Below, in pieces: positions 16,870 through 23,765 of a stretch of DNA of 64,000 bases. Made by a program: the position numbers and the translations under genes. Below the pieces are notes generated by a model, which searched no databases, was not told the origin of the DNA, and saw only the letters and a list, made by a program, of their open reading frames with translations. Each line of letters begins with the position of its first letter. Position 1 is the first letter of the stretch. This DNA is from Nakamurella alba (GTDB lineage Bacteria > Actinomycetota > Actinomycetes > Mycobacteriales > Nakamurellaceae), in the NCBI RefSeq assembly GCF_009707545.1, contig NZ_WLYK01000009.1, forward strand, positions 186,001-250,000, written 5' to 3'.

Positions 16870-16890
16870 CTGCGCTGCTCCGGCTATCTT
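16862..16890 (+). promoter_or_regulatory. Sigma70-type promoter of the SRPBCC-arsR operon
   Basis: TTGCAT (16862-16867), 17-base spacer, TATCTT (16885-16890). Both hexamers are close to the vegetative consensus and unusually AT-rich for this genome. The predicted start, near 16897, falls inside operator 2, and the -35 falls inside operator 1. Confidence 0.65.
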
Positions 16891-16894
16891 CAAA

Positions 16895-16911
16895 TGCAAC
16901 GAACGGTTGCA
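16895..16911. promoter_or_regulatory. ArsR-type operator 2 (TGCAAC-N5-GTTGCA)
   Basis: TGCAAC-GAACG-GTTGCA, with the same arms and spacing as operator 1. Its centre is 45 bases from that of operator 1, and it covers the expected transcription start. The SRPBCC start codon is 23 bases further on. Confidence 0.7.
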
Positions 16912-16933
16912 CACCCTGGGAGCTGAGGCCGGC

Positions 16934-17395
16934 ATGGAGATGGGTTCGATCCACCGCGAGATGTACGTCGAGGCCTCGCCGGAGGTGGTCTTCGAGGTGC
17001 TGAGCAGCCCGGAGCACCTGCGCGAGTGGTGGTCGGACGATGCCGTGTTCGACCCGGAGCCGGGCTCGGCCGGGACGTTCCTGTGGCAGCAGCCGGACGG
17101 CAGCACGAACGACGTGCAGATGGCCGTCGTCGAGTCCGATCCGCCCCGGCGGTATGCGTTCCGCTGGGGTCATGACGCCGGCGAGACCGCGACGCACGGC
17201 AACTCCCTGCTGGTCACCTTCGACCTGGTCCCGACCGGCAGCGGCACCACGATCCGGTTGGTCGAGACCGGCTTCCGGGAGCGTGGTTGGGAGGTCGCGG
17301 TGCTCGAGCAGCAGTACCGCGAGCACGAGGGCGGCTGGACCAGCCAGATGGCGCGGTTCGAGTCCCACCTGTTGCGGGTGGTGTCGATGCGATGA
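16934..17395 (+). CDS. SRPBCC/AHSA1-domain protein
   Basis: 153 residues, a START-like fold of the AHSA1 type: REMYVEASPEVVFEVLSSPEHLREWW at the start (a helix-grip opening), a central YAFRWGH, and SLLVTFDLVPTGSGTTIRLVETGF near the end. Such proteins bind small hydrophobic ligands; the ligand is unknown. ATG 16934 (ATG 16940 is in frame). Its stop overlaps the ArsR start as ATGA, so the two are coupled. The pairing of an AHSA1 protein with an ArsR repressor is common in actinobacteria. Confidence 0.88.
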   Translation: MEMGSIHREMYVEASPEVVFEVLSSPEHLREWWSDDAVFDPEPGSAGTFLWQQPDGSTNDVQMAVVESDPPRRYAFRWGHDAGETATHGNSLLVTFDLVPTGSGTTIRLVETGFRERGWEVAVLEQQYREHEGGWTSQMARFESHLLRVVSMR

Positions 17396-17814
17396 GCGGT
17401 GGCAGCGCGATGACCGCACCGGTGCCGGACGACGCGGTGCCGGACGACGCGGTGCCGGACGACGATCTCTGGTCCGCCATCGGCGATCCCACCCGGCGGC
17501 GGATGCTGGACCTGCTGTTGAGCTCCGGCGGCGGCACCGCGACGACGCTGAGCGCCTCGCTGCCGGTGACCCGGCAGGCGGTCGCCAAGCACCTGAGCAC
17601 CCTGCGCCGCGCCGGCCTGGTGCAGGTCACGCCGATCGGCCGCGAGATGCGTTACACCGTCGACGATGCCCAGCTCGCGCGGGCCGCCGCACAGCTGGCG
17701 GACGTCGGCGCCGCCTGGGACGGGCGGCTGCGCCGGATCAAGCGGCTGGCCGAGACCATCCAGCAGGCGAAGGACAAGCAGCAGAAGCCTTCTCCCGACC
17801 GACCCCATCCGTAA
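17392..17814 (+). CDS. ArsR-family transcriptional regulator
   Basis: 140 residues. The winged helix is clear: DLWSAIGDPTRRRMLDLLL, then VTRQAVAKHLSTLRRAGLVQ as recognition helix and GREMRYTVD as the wing. No cysteine metal site is seen, as usual for the SDP/AHSA1-linked subgroup. A threefold PDDAV repeat sits before the HTH. The ATG overlaps the upstream stop (ATGA). It probably autoregulates through the two TGCAAC-N5-GTTGCA sites upstream of the operon. Confidence 0.9.
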   Translation: MSGGSAMTAPVPDDAVPDDAVPDDDLWSAIGDPTRRRMLDLLLSSGGGTATTLSASLPVTRQAVAKHLSTLRRAGLVQVTPIGREMRYTVDDAQLARAAAQLADVGAAWDGRLRRIKRLAETIQQAKDKQQKPSPDRPHP

Positions 17815-17826
17815 TACGGCGCTCAT

Positions 17827-17880
17827 CTGCCACACCGGACTGTCCTGCCACACCACGCTGTTCTGCCACGACCGCCGCCT
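17827..17880. repeat. 18-bp imperfect tandem repeat, about three units
   Basis: CTGCCACACC begins at 17827 and 17845 and CTGCCACGAC at 17863, exactly 18 bases apart. The rest of each unit is only loosely similar. It lies in the 138-base gap between arsR and the second SRPBCC gene and may hold regulator half-sites or be decayed sequence. Confidence 0.45.
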
Positions 17881-17952
17881 CTCTCACAGCGGTTCTCGTG
17901 CCACGGTCGCCCCGACCGCGGCGCTCTTCACCCACGCCCGAGGAGTTGCACC

Positions 17953-18396
17953 ATGCCCGACATCCTGCACCGCATCTACGCCCCGACTCCGCCCGACGAG
18001 GTGTTCCGCGTGCTCTCGACGGTCGAGGGCCTCGCCGCCTGGTGGACCGAGGAGACCACCGGTGCGCCCGGCGAGGTCGGCGGGACGATCGAGTTCCGTT
18101 TCCCGAAAGGCGGTTTCGACATGACCGTCGACGCACTCGAGCCCGGCCGGGCGGTCCGGTGGACGGTGGTGGACGGCCCCGAGGAGTGGGTCGGCACCGG
18201 GATCACCTTCGACCTCCGGCCGGAGGACGACGGCACGACGGTCATGTTCGTGCACCGCGGCTGGCGGGAGCCGGTCGACTTCATGTACCACTGCAGCACG
18301 AAGTGGGGCATGTTCCTGATGAGCTTGAAGTCGTTGCTGGAGACCGGGTCCGGCCAACCGGCCCCGCACGACGTGAAGATCGACAACTGGAACTGA
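17953..18396 (+). CDS. Second SRPBCC/AHSA1-domain protein
   Basis: 147 residues, ATG start. AHSA1-type START-like domain: ILHRIYAPTPPDEVFRVLST opening, LAAWWTEETTG, IEFRFPKGGFDMTV, and VMFVHRGWREPVDFMYHCSTKW before the C-terminal helix. It is related to the first SRPBCC protein in fold but clearly divergent. It lies 138 bases behind arsR on the same strand and may belong to the same regulon. It converges on the dioxygenase gene with a single base between the stops. Confidence 0.85.
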   Translation: MPDILHRIYAPTPPDEVFRVLSTVEGLAAWWTEETTGAPGEVGGTIEFRFPKGGFDMTVDALEPGRAVRWTVVDGPEEWVGTGITFDLRPEDDGTTVMFVHRGWREPVDFMYHCSTKWGMFLMSLKSLLETGSGQPAPHDVKIDNWN

Positions 18397-18397
18397 C

Positions 18398-19213
18398 TCA
18401 GGTCCGGGGCCAGACCACCGGGAAGAGCGGGTGGTCCATGGGGGCGCCGGGCGGGAGCACGCCGAGCAGGTCGTCGAAGGGCGGCGAGGTGCGCCAGTCC
18501 CGCGGGGCGTGCCGGGCGTCGTCGGCGAGGTAGCGCAGGGACAGCACCCGGCGGCGGCCGGCGAACGGGAAGCCGGGGGCGCCGTGCACCGTGAGGAAGT
18601 CGAAGAAGATCGCGTCGCCCGGCTGCATGTCGTACTGCCGCAGGGCGAAAGCCCGGCGGTCGGCCTCGATGTCGGGCAGTTCGTCGAGGGTGCCCTCGGG
18701 GAACCACTTGGCCTTGCCGTCCAGGAAGGTCCGCGGCATCAGCCAGGGGCCGTCGTGGGTACCGGCGGCGAGCTCGAGGCAGCCGGCCCTGGGCACCGGG
18801 TCCACCGGGATCCAGGCACTGACACCGTGACCGTCGACGTTGTAGTACGGCTGGTCCTGGTGCCACGGGGTGCGCTGCCGGGTTCCGCCCTCCTTGACCA
18901 GCACGTGGTCGTGGTAGAAGCGGACCTCCGGGGTGCGGAGCAGTTGGGCGGCGAGAGCCGGGACCCGCGAGGAGAGAGCGAGCTGCTCGATCTCCGGGGC
19001 GTCCTGCCAGCGCCGGAAGTCCTCCACGAAGTGTCCCGGGTCGTTCACGCCGCTGGCCACGATCGCCAGCATCCCGGGGTCGGCCAGGACGCGCTCGATA
19101 CCGGCTGCCGCCGTGGCGATCTCCCCCGGGTCCAGGACGCCGCGGACGTGCAGCACCCCGTCCCGCCGATACGCCTCGACCTGCTCGGCGGACAGTTCCA
19201 GGGCCGTCGTCAT
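18398..19213 (-). CDS. Phytanoyl-CoA dioxygenase (PhyH) family oxygenase
   Basis: 271 residues. Fe(II)/2-oxoglutarate oxygenase fold: VEAYRRDGVLHVRGVL opening, iron ligands in PWHQDQPYYN (HxD) and FLTVHGAPG (distal His), and the Arg in RRRVLSLRYLADD for 2-oxoglutarate. WIPVDPVPRAGCLELAAGTH is a typical PhyH jelly-roll stretch. Substrate not predictable; members hydroxylate lipids, amino acids or secondary metabolites. ATG at 19213. It stands alone, convergent with the SRPBCC gene. Confidence 0.9.
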   Translation of the reverse strand: MTTALELSAEQVEAYRRDGVLHVRGVLDPGEIATAAAGIERVLADPGMLAIVASGVNDPGHFVEDFRRWQDAPEIEQLALSSRVPALAAQLLRTPEVRFYHDHVLVKEGGTRQRTPWHQDQPYYNVDGHGVSAWIPVDPVPRAGCLELAAGTHDGPWLMPRTFLDGKAKWFPEGTLDELPDIEADRRAFALRQYDMQPGDAIFFDFLTVHGAPGFPFAGRRRVLSLRYLADDARHAPRDWRTSPPFDDLLGVLPPGAPMDHPLFPVVWPRT

Positions 19214-19484
19214 GCTCGGATCCTAGGGCCGGGGCGGCGGAGGGGCCACGGCCGGAGATCGCAGGCGGAGGTCGCCCGCGAGTCGGGTCGCCCGGGGGCC
19301 GTTGTTGACGCGGCGGGTCGATCACCGGGCCGGTCGCAGCAGGTCGGTCAATGGAGTCGGCCGCAGCAGGTCCGGTAGCCGCTGCACTACTCCGACACGA
19401 GATGTGGATGGAATGGATTCGTCCTCGCCCATTCTCTTCTCACCCCCATCCCCGCGCCGGGCGGTGCCGAGTCCACATGTGTGC

Positions 19485-22172
19485 TCAGAACGGCGGGGGG
19501 TCGTCGTCGAGGTCCTCGGTCTGCCAGGCGGGTTCCCACTCGCCGGGGTCGGTGACGGCGGGTGGGGGTCTTCGGGTGGTCCGGCCGAGCGCGCTGACCA
19601 GCGTCGCCGACCGGTCGTCGTGTTCGGTGATGGTCCAGGCGGTCAACGTCTTCAGGCGGTGATGGAACCGGCAGAGCGGTCGGAGGTTGCGCAGGGTCGT
19701 CTTGCCGCCGGCGGCGGGATTGTCGTGGTCGAATGGTTCGCCGTGGTCGATGTCGCAGCGTTCGGCTTTGCGGTTGCAGCCCACCCAGGAACAGGTCTGG
19801 GTGAGGAGCATGACTTTGCGGCGCAGGCTCCCGGGTGGGACGTAGACGCGGTCGGACACGCCGACGGGCGCTCCCGTCTCGGGGTCGATCACGAGCAGGG
19901 TGATGGAGTTGGCTGCCTTGAGGAGTTGGCGGGCGAGGTCGGGTGAGATGCACCCGAATCCGGACATGTCCCCGGGGTGGTCGGCCAGTCCGGCGAGGGC
20001 TTCGAGGGAGATGGTGATGACGCCGTTCCAGGGCAGCGCCGGGTTGACGGCGCGGTCCTGCCACACCGGAGCTCTCCACTTCGGTGCGGACGGGCGAGGT
20101 GTGTCGGGGTCGTCGAACCGGAAGGGATCGAACGGAGGCGGGTCGCCGTCCTCTGCGTTGCCGATGCTCTCGCCGCCTTGCGGGTTGCTCGTCGGATCGG
20201 CGTCGCAATCGCCGACGCCGCGCTCAGGGTTGCCCGGCGCATCGGTGTCGGGTGGCTCGGATTCTGAACATCCGATGCCCTCCTGGGCCACGGGATGTTC
20301 AGAATCGGAACGGTTCTCGGGCTCCGAACCTGCCTCGACATCGTCGCCTCCTAGCTGTGAGTCGGTGGCTCCGACGGCGTGGCCGTCAGCATCGGCATGA
20401 ACATCTGCATCTGCATCGGCATCGGCATCGGCCGTATCGTCGTCTCCGTCGGCATTAAAGTCGGCGGCCTGCTCGGCCGCACGGTTGGTGTCGCGGCCGC
20501 TACCCACCGGGCCGCCGTCGCCGGCCTCGTCGGCATCGCCGTCGACGTTCGCGCCCACCGGGTTCTCGACGGTGTCAGCGGCTTCAGAGTCGGCAGTCGC
20601 ACCGGTACCGACGCTGTGGGTGTCCATGCCGGCGAGATCGGTGTCGACACTGCTGGCTCCGGACAGGTCGTCGTCCGGCTCGGTGCTCGCGGTCTCGTCG
20701 GCGTTGTCGCCCGCGTCGGCGACGTTGGAAGCCTCGCGGTCCGCCTCCTCGACGCCGGGCTCATCCTCTTCGTCGTCCCCGGGCGCCATGGCATCACCAG
20801 CGACGTCACCCGAATCTTCGGCCGCGGTCTCGTCGGCGATGTCATCAGCAACACCTTCATCGACGACACTTTCATCGACGACGTCCTCGAACTCATCGTC
20901 GTCGTCGGGCATATCGCCGCCGGCCGCGACGTACGCGGCGGCGGCGAGGATCTCGCGCAGGTCGATGGAGCCGTGGGCGTGGAGCTGTTCGAAGATCGCG
21001 GCGAACGCATCGGCCCGGCACTGCTCCAACGTCCGTCCGCCGGCGCTGCCCATGGTGCGGGCGATCTGGTCCACCAGCTGCTGCACCAACTGCGCGTTCT
21101 CCGCGGTGAGGTCGGCATAGAAGCGGGCCATCGCCCCCTCGAGGTCGTACCGGCCGGTGCGCCGGTCATTGAAGGCCCGCTTCTCCGCCGCGGCGGCGTC
21201 TTCGGGCTCAAGGTCGGTGATGATCCGCTTGAGCAGGGGTTCCAGCTTCGCCGGCGCCCGCCCGGGTGCGACCTTCAACGCGCGGCGCTCGTACTCGCAC
21301 AGCAGGGTCTGGTCGCGCAGCTTGCAGGCGTACTTGTGGATCATCGACGCGCGGGTCTGGTCCAACACGCCTTCGCGGAGCAGTGCCAAGGTGTCGGGGA
21401 GTTCCTCGACCAGGTCGATGGCCCGCTGCACATAGATCGACCCCGACTTGGGCGAGAGCACCAGCGCCGCCGCAAGTTCCCCACCCGCCATGTCCCGCCG
21501 GGCCTTCGCCTTCTCCAGCGTGTCCATCAGGTCGAAGAACTCGGCCGTCGAATCCGGGTTCGACGCCCGCAGATCGTAGATCCGCTCCGACGCAGAGTCC
21601 TCACCCGCAGCGGAGTTCTCACTCGCGACATTGTTCTCACTCGTGGAGGCGCCTTCCCCTGTCGCGGTGTTCTCATCGTCGGAGGCGTCACCACCGGCGG
21701 AGGTGGACGCATCCGCAGCGGTGCTCCCACCCGGCACACCATGTCCATCCGCAGCGGCGTTCTCATCGTCGGAGGCGTCGCCACCGGCGAAGGCACCTTC
21801 CCCTGTCGCGGTGTCCTGGCCCGCGTCGGTGCTCTCACCCCCGGACGCATCGCCGCCTGCGGAGGTGCCCTCACCAGCAGAGGCATTCTCACTCGCGGCC
21901 GAGTTCTCGTCCGCAGCGGCATCTCGTCCTGCGGTCCTGCGCTTAACCGGGTGCTTGAGCAGGCCCTCGGCGGAGGGGATCACGCCGGGCTCCGCGAGAC
22001 GGGCCATCCAGCCCTGCAGCACAGCCTGCAGGTAGGAGATCGCCTGGTACCCCGCGGCGATCCCGTCGATCACCTTCCGGCCGGACAGCTCGGCAGGATC
22101 AAGGGTGGACAGCGCGTGCAGGGCGTCCTCGGCGCGGCGTGCTGCCGGCGCCGTCTCCGACGCTGCTGTCAT
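19485..22172 (-). CDS. DUF222/13E12-family HNH endonuclease with two acidic low-complexity insertions
   Basis: About 895 residues, roughly twice the usual size. Order: N-terminal DUF222 part (LDPAELSGRKVIDGIAAGYQ); an Asp/Glu/Ala/Ser-rich insertion of about 110 residues; main DUF222 helices (ARRDMAGGELAAALVLSPKS, TLLCEYERRALKVAPG); a second acidic insertion of about 270 residues including DADADADADVHADAD; then a C-terminal HNH domain with CSWVGCNRKAERCDIDHGEP and LCRFHHRLKT. The HNH residues look intact, so nuclease activity is plausible. A LexA box and promoter lie upstream. Start uncertain: ATG 22172 (after GGGGTGGGA) or ATG 22199. Confidence 0.88.
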   Translation of the reverse strand: MTAASETAPAARRAEDALHALSTLDPAELSGRKVIDGIAAGYQAISYLQAVLQGWMARLAEPGVIPSAEGLLKHPVKRRTAGRDAAADENSAASENASAGEGTSAGGDASGGESTDAGQDTATGEGAFAGGDASDDENAAADGHGVPGGSTAADASTSAGGDASDDENTATGEGASTSENNVASENSAAGEDSASERIYDLRASNPDSTAEFFDLMDTLEKAKARRDMAGGELAAALVLSPKSGSIYVQRAIDLVEELPDTLALLREGVLDQTRASMIHKYACKLRDQTLLCEYERRALKVAPGRAPAKLEPLLKRIITDLEPEDAAAAEKRAFNDRRTGRYDLEGAMARFYADLTAENAQLVQQLVDQIARTMGSAGGRTLEQCRADAFAAIFEQLHAHGSIDLREILAAAAYVAAGGDMPDDDDEFEDVVDESVVDEGVADDIADETAAEDSGDVAGDAMAPGDDEEDEPGVEEADREASNVADAGDNADETASTEPDDDLSGASSVDTDLAGMDTHSVGTGATADSEAADTVENPVGANVDGDADEAGDGGPVGSGRDTNRAAEQAADFNADGDDDTADADADADADVHADADGHAVGATDSQLGGDDVEAGSEPENRSDSEHPVAQEGIGCSESEPPDTDAPGNPERGVGDCDADPTSNPQGGESIGNAEDGDPPPFDPFRFDDPDTPRPSAPKWRAPVWQDRAVNPALPWNGVITISLEALAGLADHPGDMSGFGCISPDLARQLLKAANSITLLVIDPETGAPVGVSDRVYVPPGSLRRKVMLLTQTCSWVGCNRKAERCDIDHGEPFDHDNPAAGGKTTLRNLRPLCRFHHRLKTLTAWTITEHDDRSATLVSALGRTTRRPPPAVTDPGEWEPAWQTEDLDDDPPPF
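20260..20306. repeat. 14-bp perfect inverted repeat inside the HNH gene
   Basis: GATTCTGAACATCC (20260-20273) and GGATGTTCAGAATC (20293-20306) with a 19-base loop. They lie in the second acidic insertion, where they encode SDSEHP- and CSESEP-like peptides. No gene boundary is near. Confidence 0.7.
20389..20431. repeat. Hexanucleotide GCATCG/GCATCT repeat
   Basis: A run of GCATCG-type hexamers, interrupted once, encoding the alternating Asp-Ala stretch of the HNH protein on the minus strand. Six-base units keep the frame, so length change would alter only linker length. Confidence 0.65.
21652..21814. repeat. In-frame direct repeats in the first acidic insertion
   Basis: A 19-mer beginning CCTTCCCCTGTCGCGG occurs at 21652 and 21796 (144 bases apart, 48 codons). 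A 20-mer TTCTCATCGTCGGAGGCGTC occurs at 21670 and 21760 (90 bases, 30 codons). They encode repeated GDASDDEN and TATGEGA peptides. Both spacings keep the reading frame, consistent with growth by duplication. Confidence 0.7.
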
Positions 22173-22250
22173 GGTTCCCACCCCGTTCGCTTCCGTCATC
22201 TGACTTGCGAGACCTGCTGCGCCCACCTCCCCCCGGAGGTCGCTCATCTC

Positions 22251-22279
22251 AGAGTAGCAGTTTGACAAGCGGTTTGGAA
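22251..22279 (-). promoter_or_regulatory. Putative promoter of the HNH gene
   Basis: On the minus strand: TTCCAA (22279-22274), 17 bases, TACTCT (22256-22251). The -35 hexamer overlaps the LexA box, so LexA would occlude it. Expected start is near 22244, upstream of both candidate ATG codons. Confidence 0.4.
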
Positions 22280-22289
22280 CACTTGTTCG
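22276..22289 (-). promoter_or_regulatory. LexA (SOS) box
   Basis: On the minus strand CGAACAAGTGTTCC, an exact match to the Gram-positive LexA consensus CGAACRNRYGTTYC. It is 77-104 bases upstream of the likely HNH start. 13E12/DUF222 genes with SOS boxes are known from mycobacteria, which supports the call. Confidence 0.75.
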
Positions 22290-22625
22290 CGACTACTTCG
22301 CTCTGCAACCATGTATCAACCGACCGTGGTCACGGCTGGACAGCATTCGCCGAGACGAGGGAGATGGTCCGCTCCGCCGATCCGCACTCGTCCGAGATGC
22401 CCTGTCATCGGCCACTCTCGAGGTCACCTGTGAGCATGCCCGACCACACCGACAGCCGATCGTTCTGCGTCAGGAACACCGACAGCGACACGCGTGGTCC
22501 GCAGGTGACGACCGGAGCACCCGGGCGGTACGGCCCTGAGCCGCGCGCAACAGAGCTGAACCGCACCACAGGCCCTCGTGCCCCAGTACCGGCGCCCTTC
22601 CCCGAGGCAGGAGGACACTGGCACC

Positions 22626-23027
22626 ATGGAGATCAGCGAAGCCCTCGACTTCATCCGCTCGAACGACCGCACGGTGCTGTCCACGAAACGGAAGGACGGC
22701 CGTCCGCAGCTGTCGCCGGTGAACTCCGGGGTGATCGGCGGGCAGGTGGTGATCTCGAGCCGGGAGCCACTGGCCAAGGTGCGCAACATCATCCGGGACC
22801 CGGAGGTGTCGCTGCTGGTCTTCACGAACAACTTCTTCGGACCATGGGTGCAGATCGACGGCACGGCGGAGGTGGTGCACCTGCCGGAGGCGATGGAGCT
22901 GCTGGTGGAGACCTACCGGGCCATCGGGGGCGAGCACCCGGACTGGGACGACTACCGCGCCGCGATGATCCGCGACCGGCGCGTGGTCCTGCGGATCACT
23001 CCGGAGCGCGCGTCCGGCCAGGTCTGA
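22626..23027 (+). CDS. PPOX-class (probably F420-dependent) oxidoreductase
   Basis: 133 residues, a split-barrel flavin/deazaflavin fold of the pyridoxamine-phosphate-oxidase superfamily: RTVLSTKRKDGRPQLSPVNSG, then VVISSREPLAKVRNIIRDPEVSLLVF and WVQIDGTAEVVHL. This pattern is typical of actinobacterial F420H2-dependent reductases; the cofactor call is from family resemblance. ATG 22626 is 11 bases after GGAGG, a little long. Its end overlaps the end of the convergent tetR gene by 32 bases. Confidence 0.85.
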   Translation: MEISEALDFIRSNDRTVLSTKRKDGRPQLSPVNSGVIGGQVVISSREPLAKVRNIIRDPEVSLLVFTNNFFGPWVQIDGTAEVVHLPEAMELLVETYRAIGGEHPDWDDYRAAMIRDRRVVLRITPERASGQV

Positions 23028-23661
23028 GCGCACCAGCGCCGGCCCCACCACCCGACACAGAACCCGGACCAGAGCCCGCGACACCCAGCCACCACCGCGG
23101 AGCCGCGGCCAGCATCACCGCCACGGCATCGTCGACCGGCAGCACCATTCCGCCCGCCAACCATGCCTCCACCGCCGCCACGGTGCCACCGGCGGCGTAC
23201 GACACGGTCATCGCGAACACCGCCGGGTCCTCGAGATCGATGTCCTCCGGCGCGATCCCGGGATGCCGCTTCAGGTGCCGGGCCAGGATGTCGGCGCTGA
23301 CATCCAGCAGCACCTGCCGCAGCCGGCCGCTCAACCGACCGCCCGGCGCCTGCCGGTAGACCGCTGCGTGATCGCGGACGTGCCCGATCAGCACCCGGGC
23401 CGGCGCCGCGAAGACGCTCTCCCCCGACCCGCTGCCCGCCGGGAGCTCACGGAACACCCCGAGCGCCCCGGCCAGCTCCTCGTGCAGCGACCGCGCCAGC
23501 AGGTCCACCGGGTCGTCCGCGTGCCGGTAGAAGGTGTCGCGACTCACCCCGGCCGCGGCGGTGATCTCGGTGACGGAGATCGACTCGATGTCCCGCTCCG
23601 CCGCCAGCCGGTAGACCGCGTCGGCGAGCGCGGCCCGGGATCGGCGCGCCCGTGGGTCCAT
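22996..23661 (-). CDS. TetR-family transcriptional regulator
   Basis: 221 residues. HTH in SRAALADAVYRLAAERDIESI and VTEITAAAGVSRDTFYRHADD. The C-terminal ligand domain resembles TetR_C_33-like actinobacterial regulators, with a Gly/Ala/Arg-rich tail. TAGGCT lies 7 bases before the ATG, so its mRNA could be leaderless. It diverges from an alcohol dehydrogenase and probably controls it and itself through the CCTGTCAGACAGG dyad between them. Confidence 0.9.
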   Translation of the reverse strand: MDPRARRSRAALADAVYRLAAERDIESISVTEITAAAGVSRDTFYRHADDPVDLLARSLHEELAGALGVFRELPAGSGSGESVFAAPARVLIGHVRDHAAVYRQAPGGRLSGRLRQVLLDVSADILARHLKRHPGIAPEDIDLEDPAVFAMTVSYAAGGTVAAVEAWLAGGMVLPVDDAVAVMLAAAPRWWLGVAGSGPGSVSGGGAGAGALRPGRTRAPE

Positions 23662-23686
23662 GTGGTGCAGCCTACAGTCTGCGACA

Positions 23687-23699
23687 CCTGTCAGACAGG
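23687..23699. promoter_or_regulatory. Operator in the tetR/adh divergent promoter
   Basis: CCTGTC-A-GACAGG, a perfect 13-bp dyad. It lies in the 17-base spacer of a plausible rightward promoter, CTGCGA and TAGTCT, and overlaps the -35 area of the leftward tetR promoter. Confidence 0.55.
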
Positions 23700-23765
23700 C
23701 GTAGTCTCGCAGTACTCGGCCGGTGCGGCCGCGGACACGTCGAAGACGACACGGAGGAACTGAAC

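Larger units (their letters stand above)
22173..22625. other. Long intergenic region between the HNH and PPOX genes
   Basis: About 450 bases. The left part is the HNH leader and its SOS-type promoter. From about 22300 to 22600 I see no convincing gene, hairpin or dyad. GGAGG at 22610 lies 11 bases before the PPOX start. Confidence 0.6.

Noticed and set aside
20260-20306. Transcription terminator within the HNH gene
   Set aside because: The inverted repeat lies in the middle of an open, continuous reading frame with the HNH domain still to come and no T-run.
20379-22265. A long forward frame opposite the HNH gene
   Set aside because: Mirror of the repetitive acidic linkers; no recognisable domain and no ribosome site.
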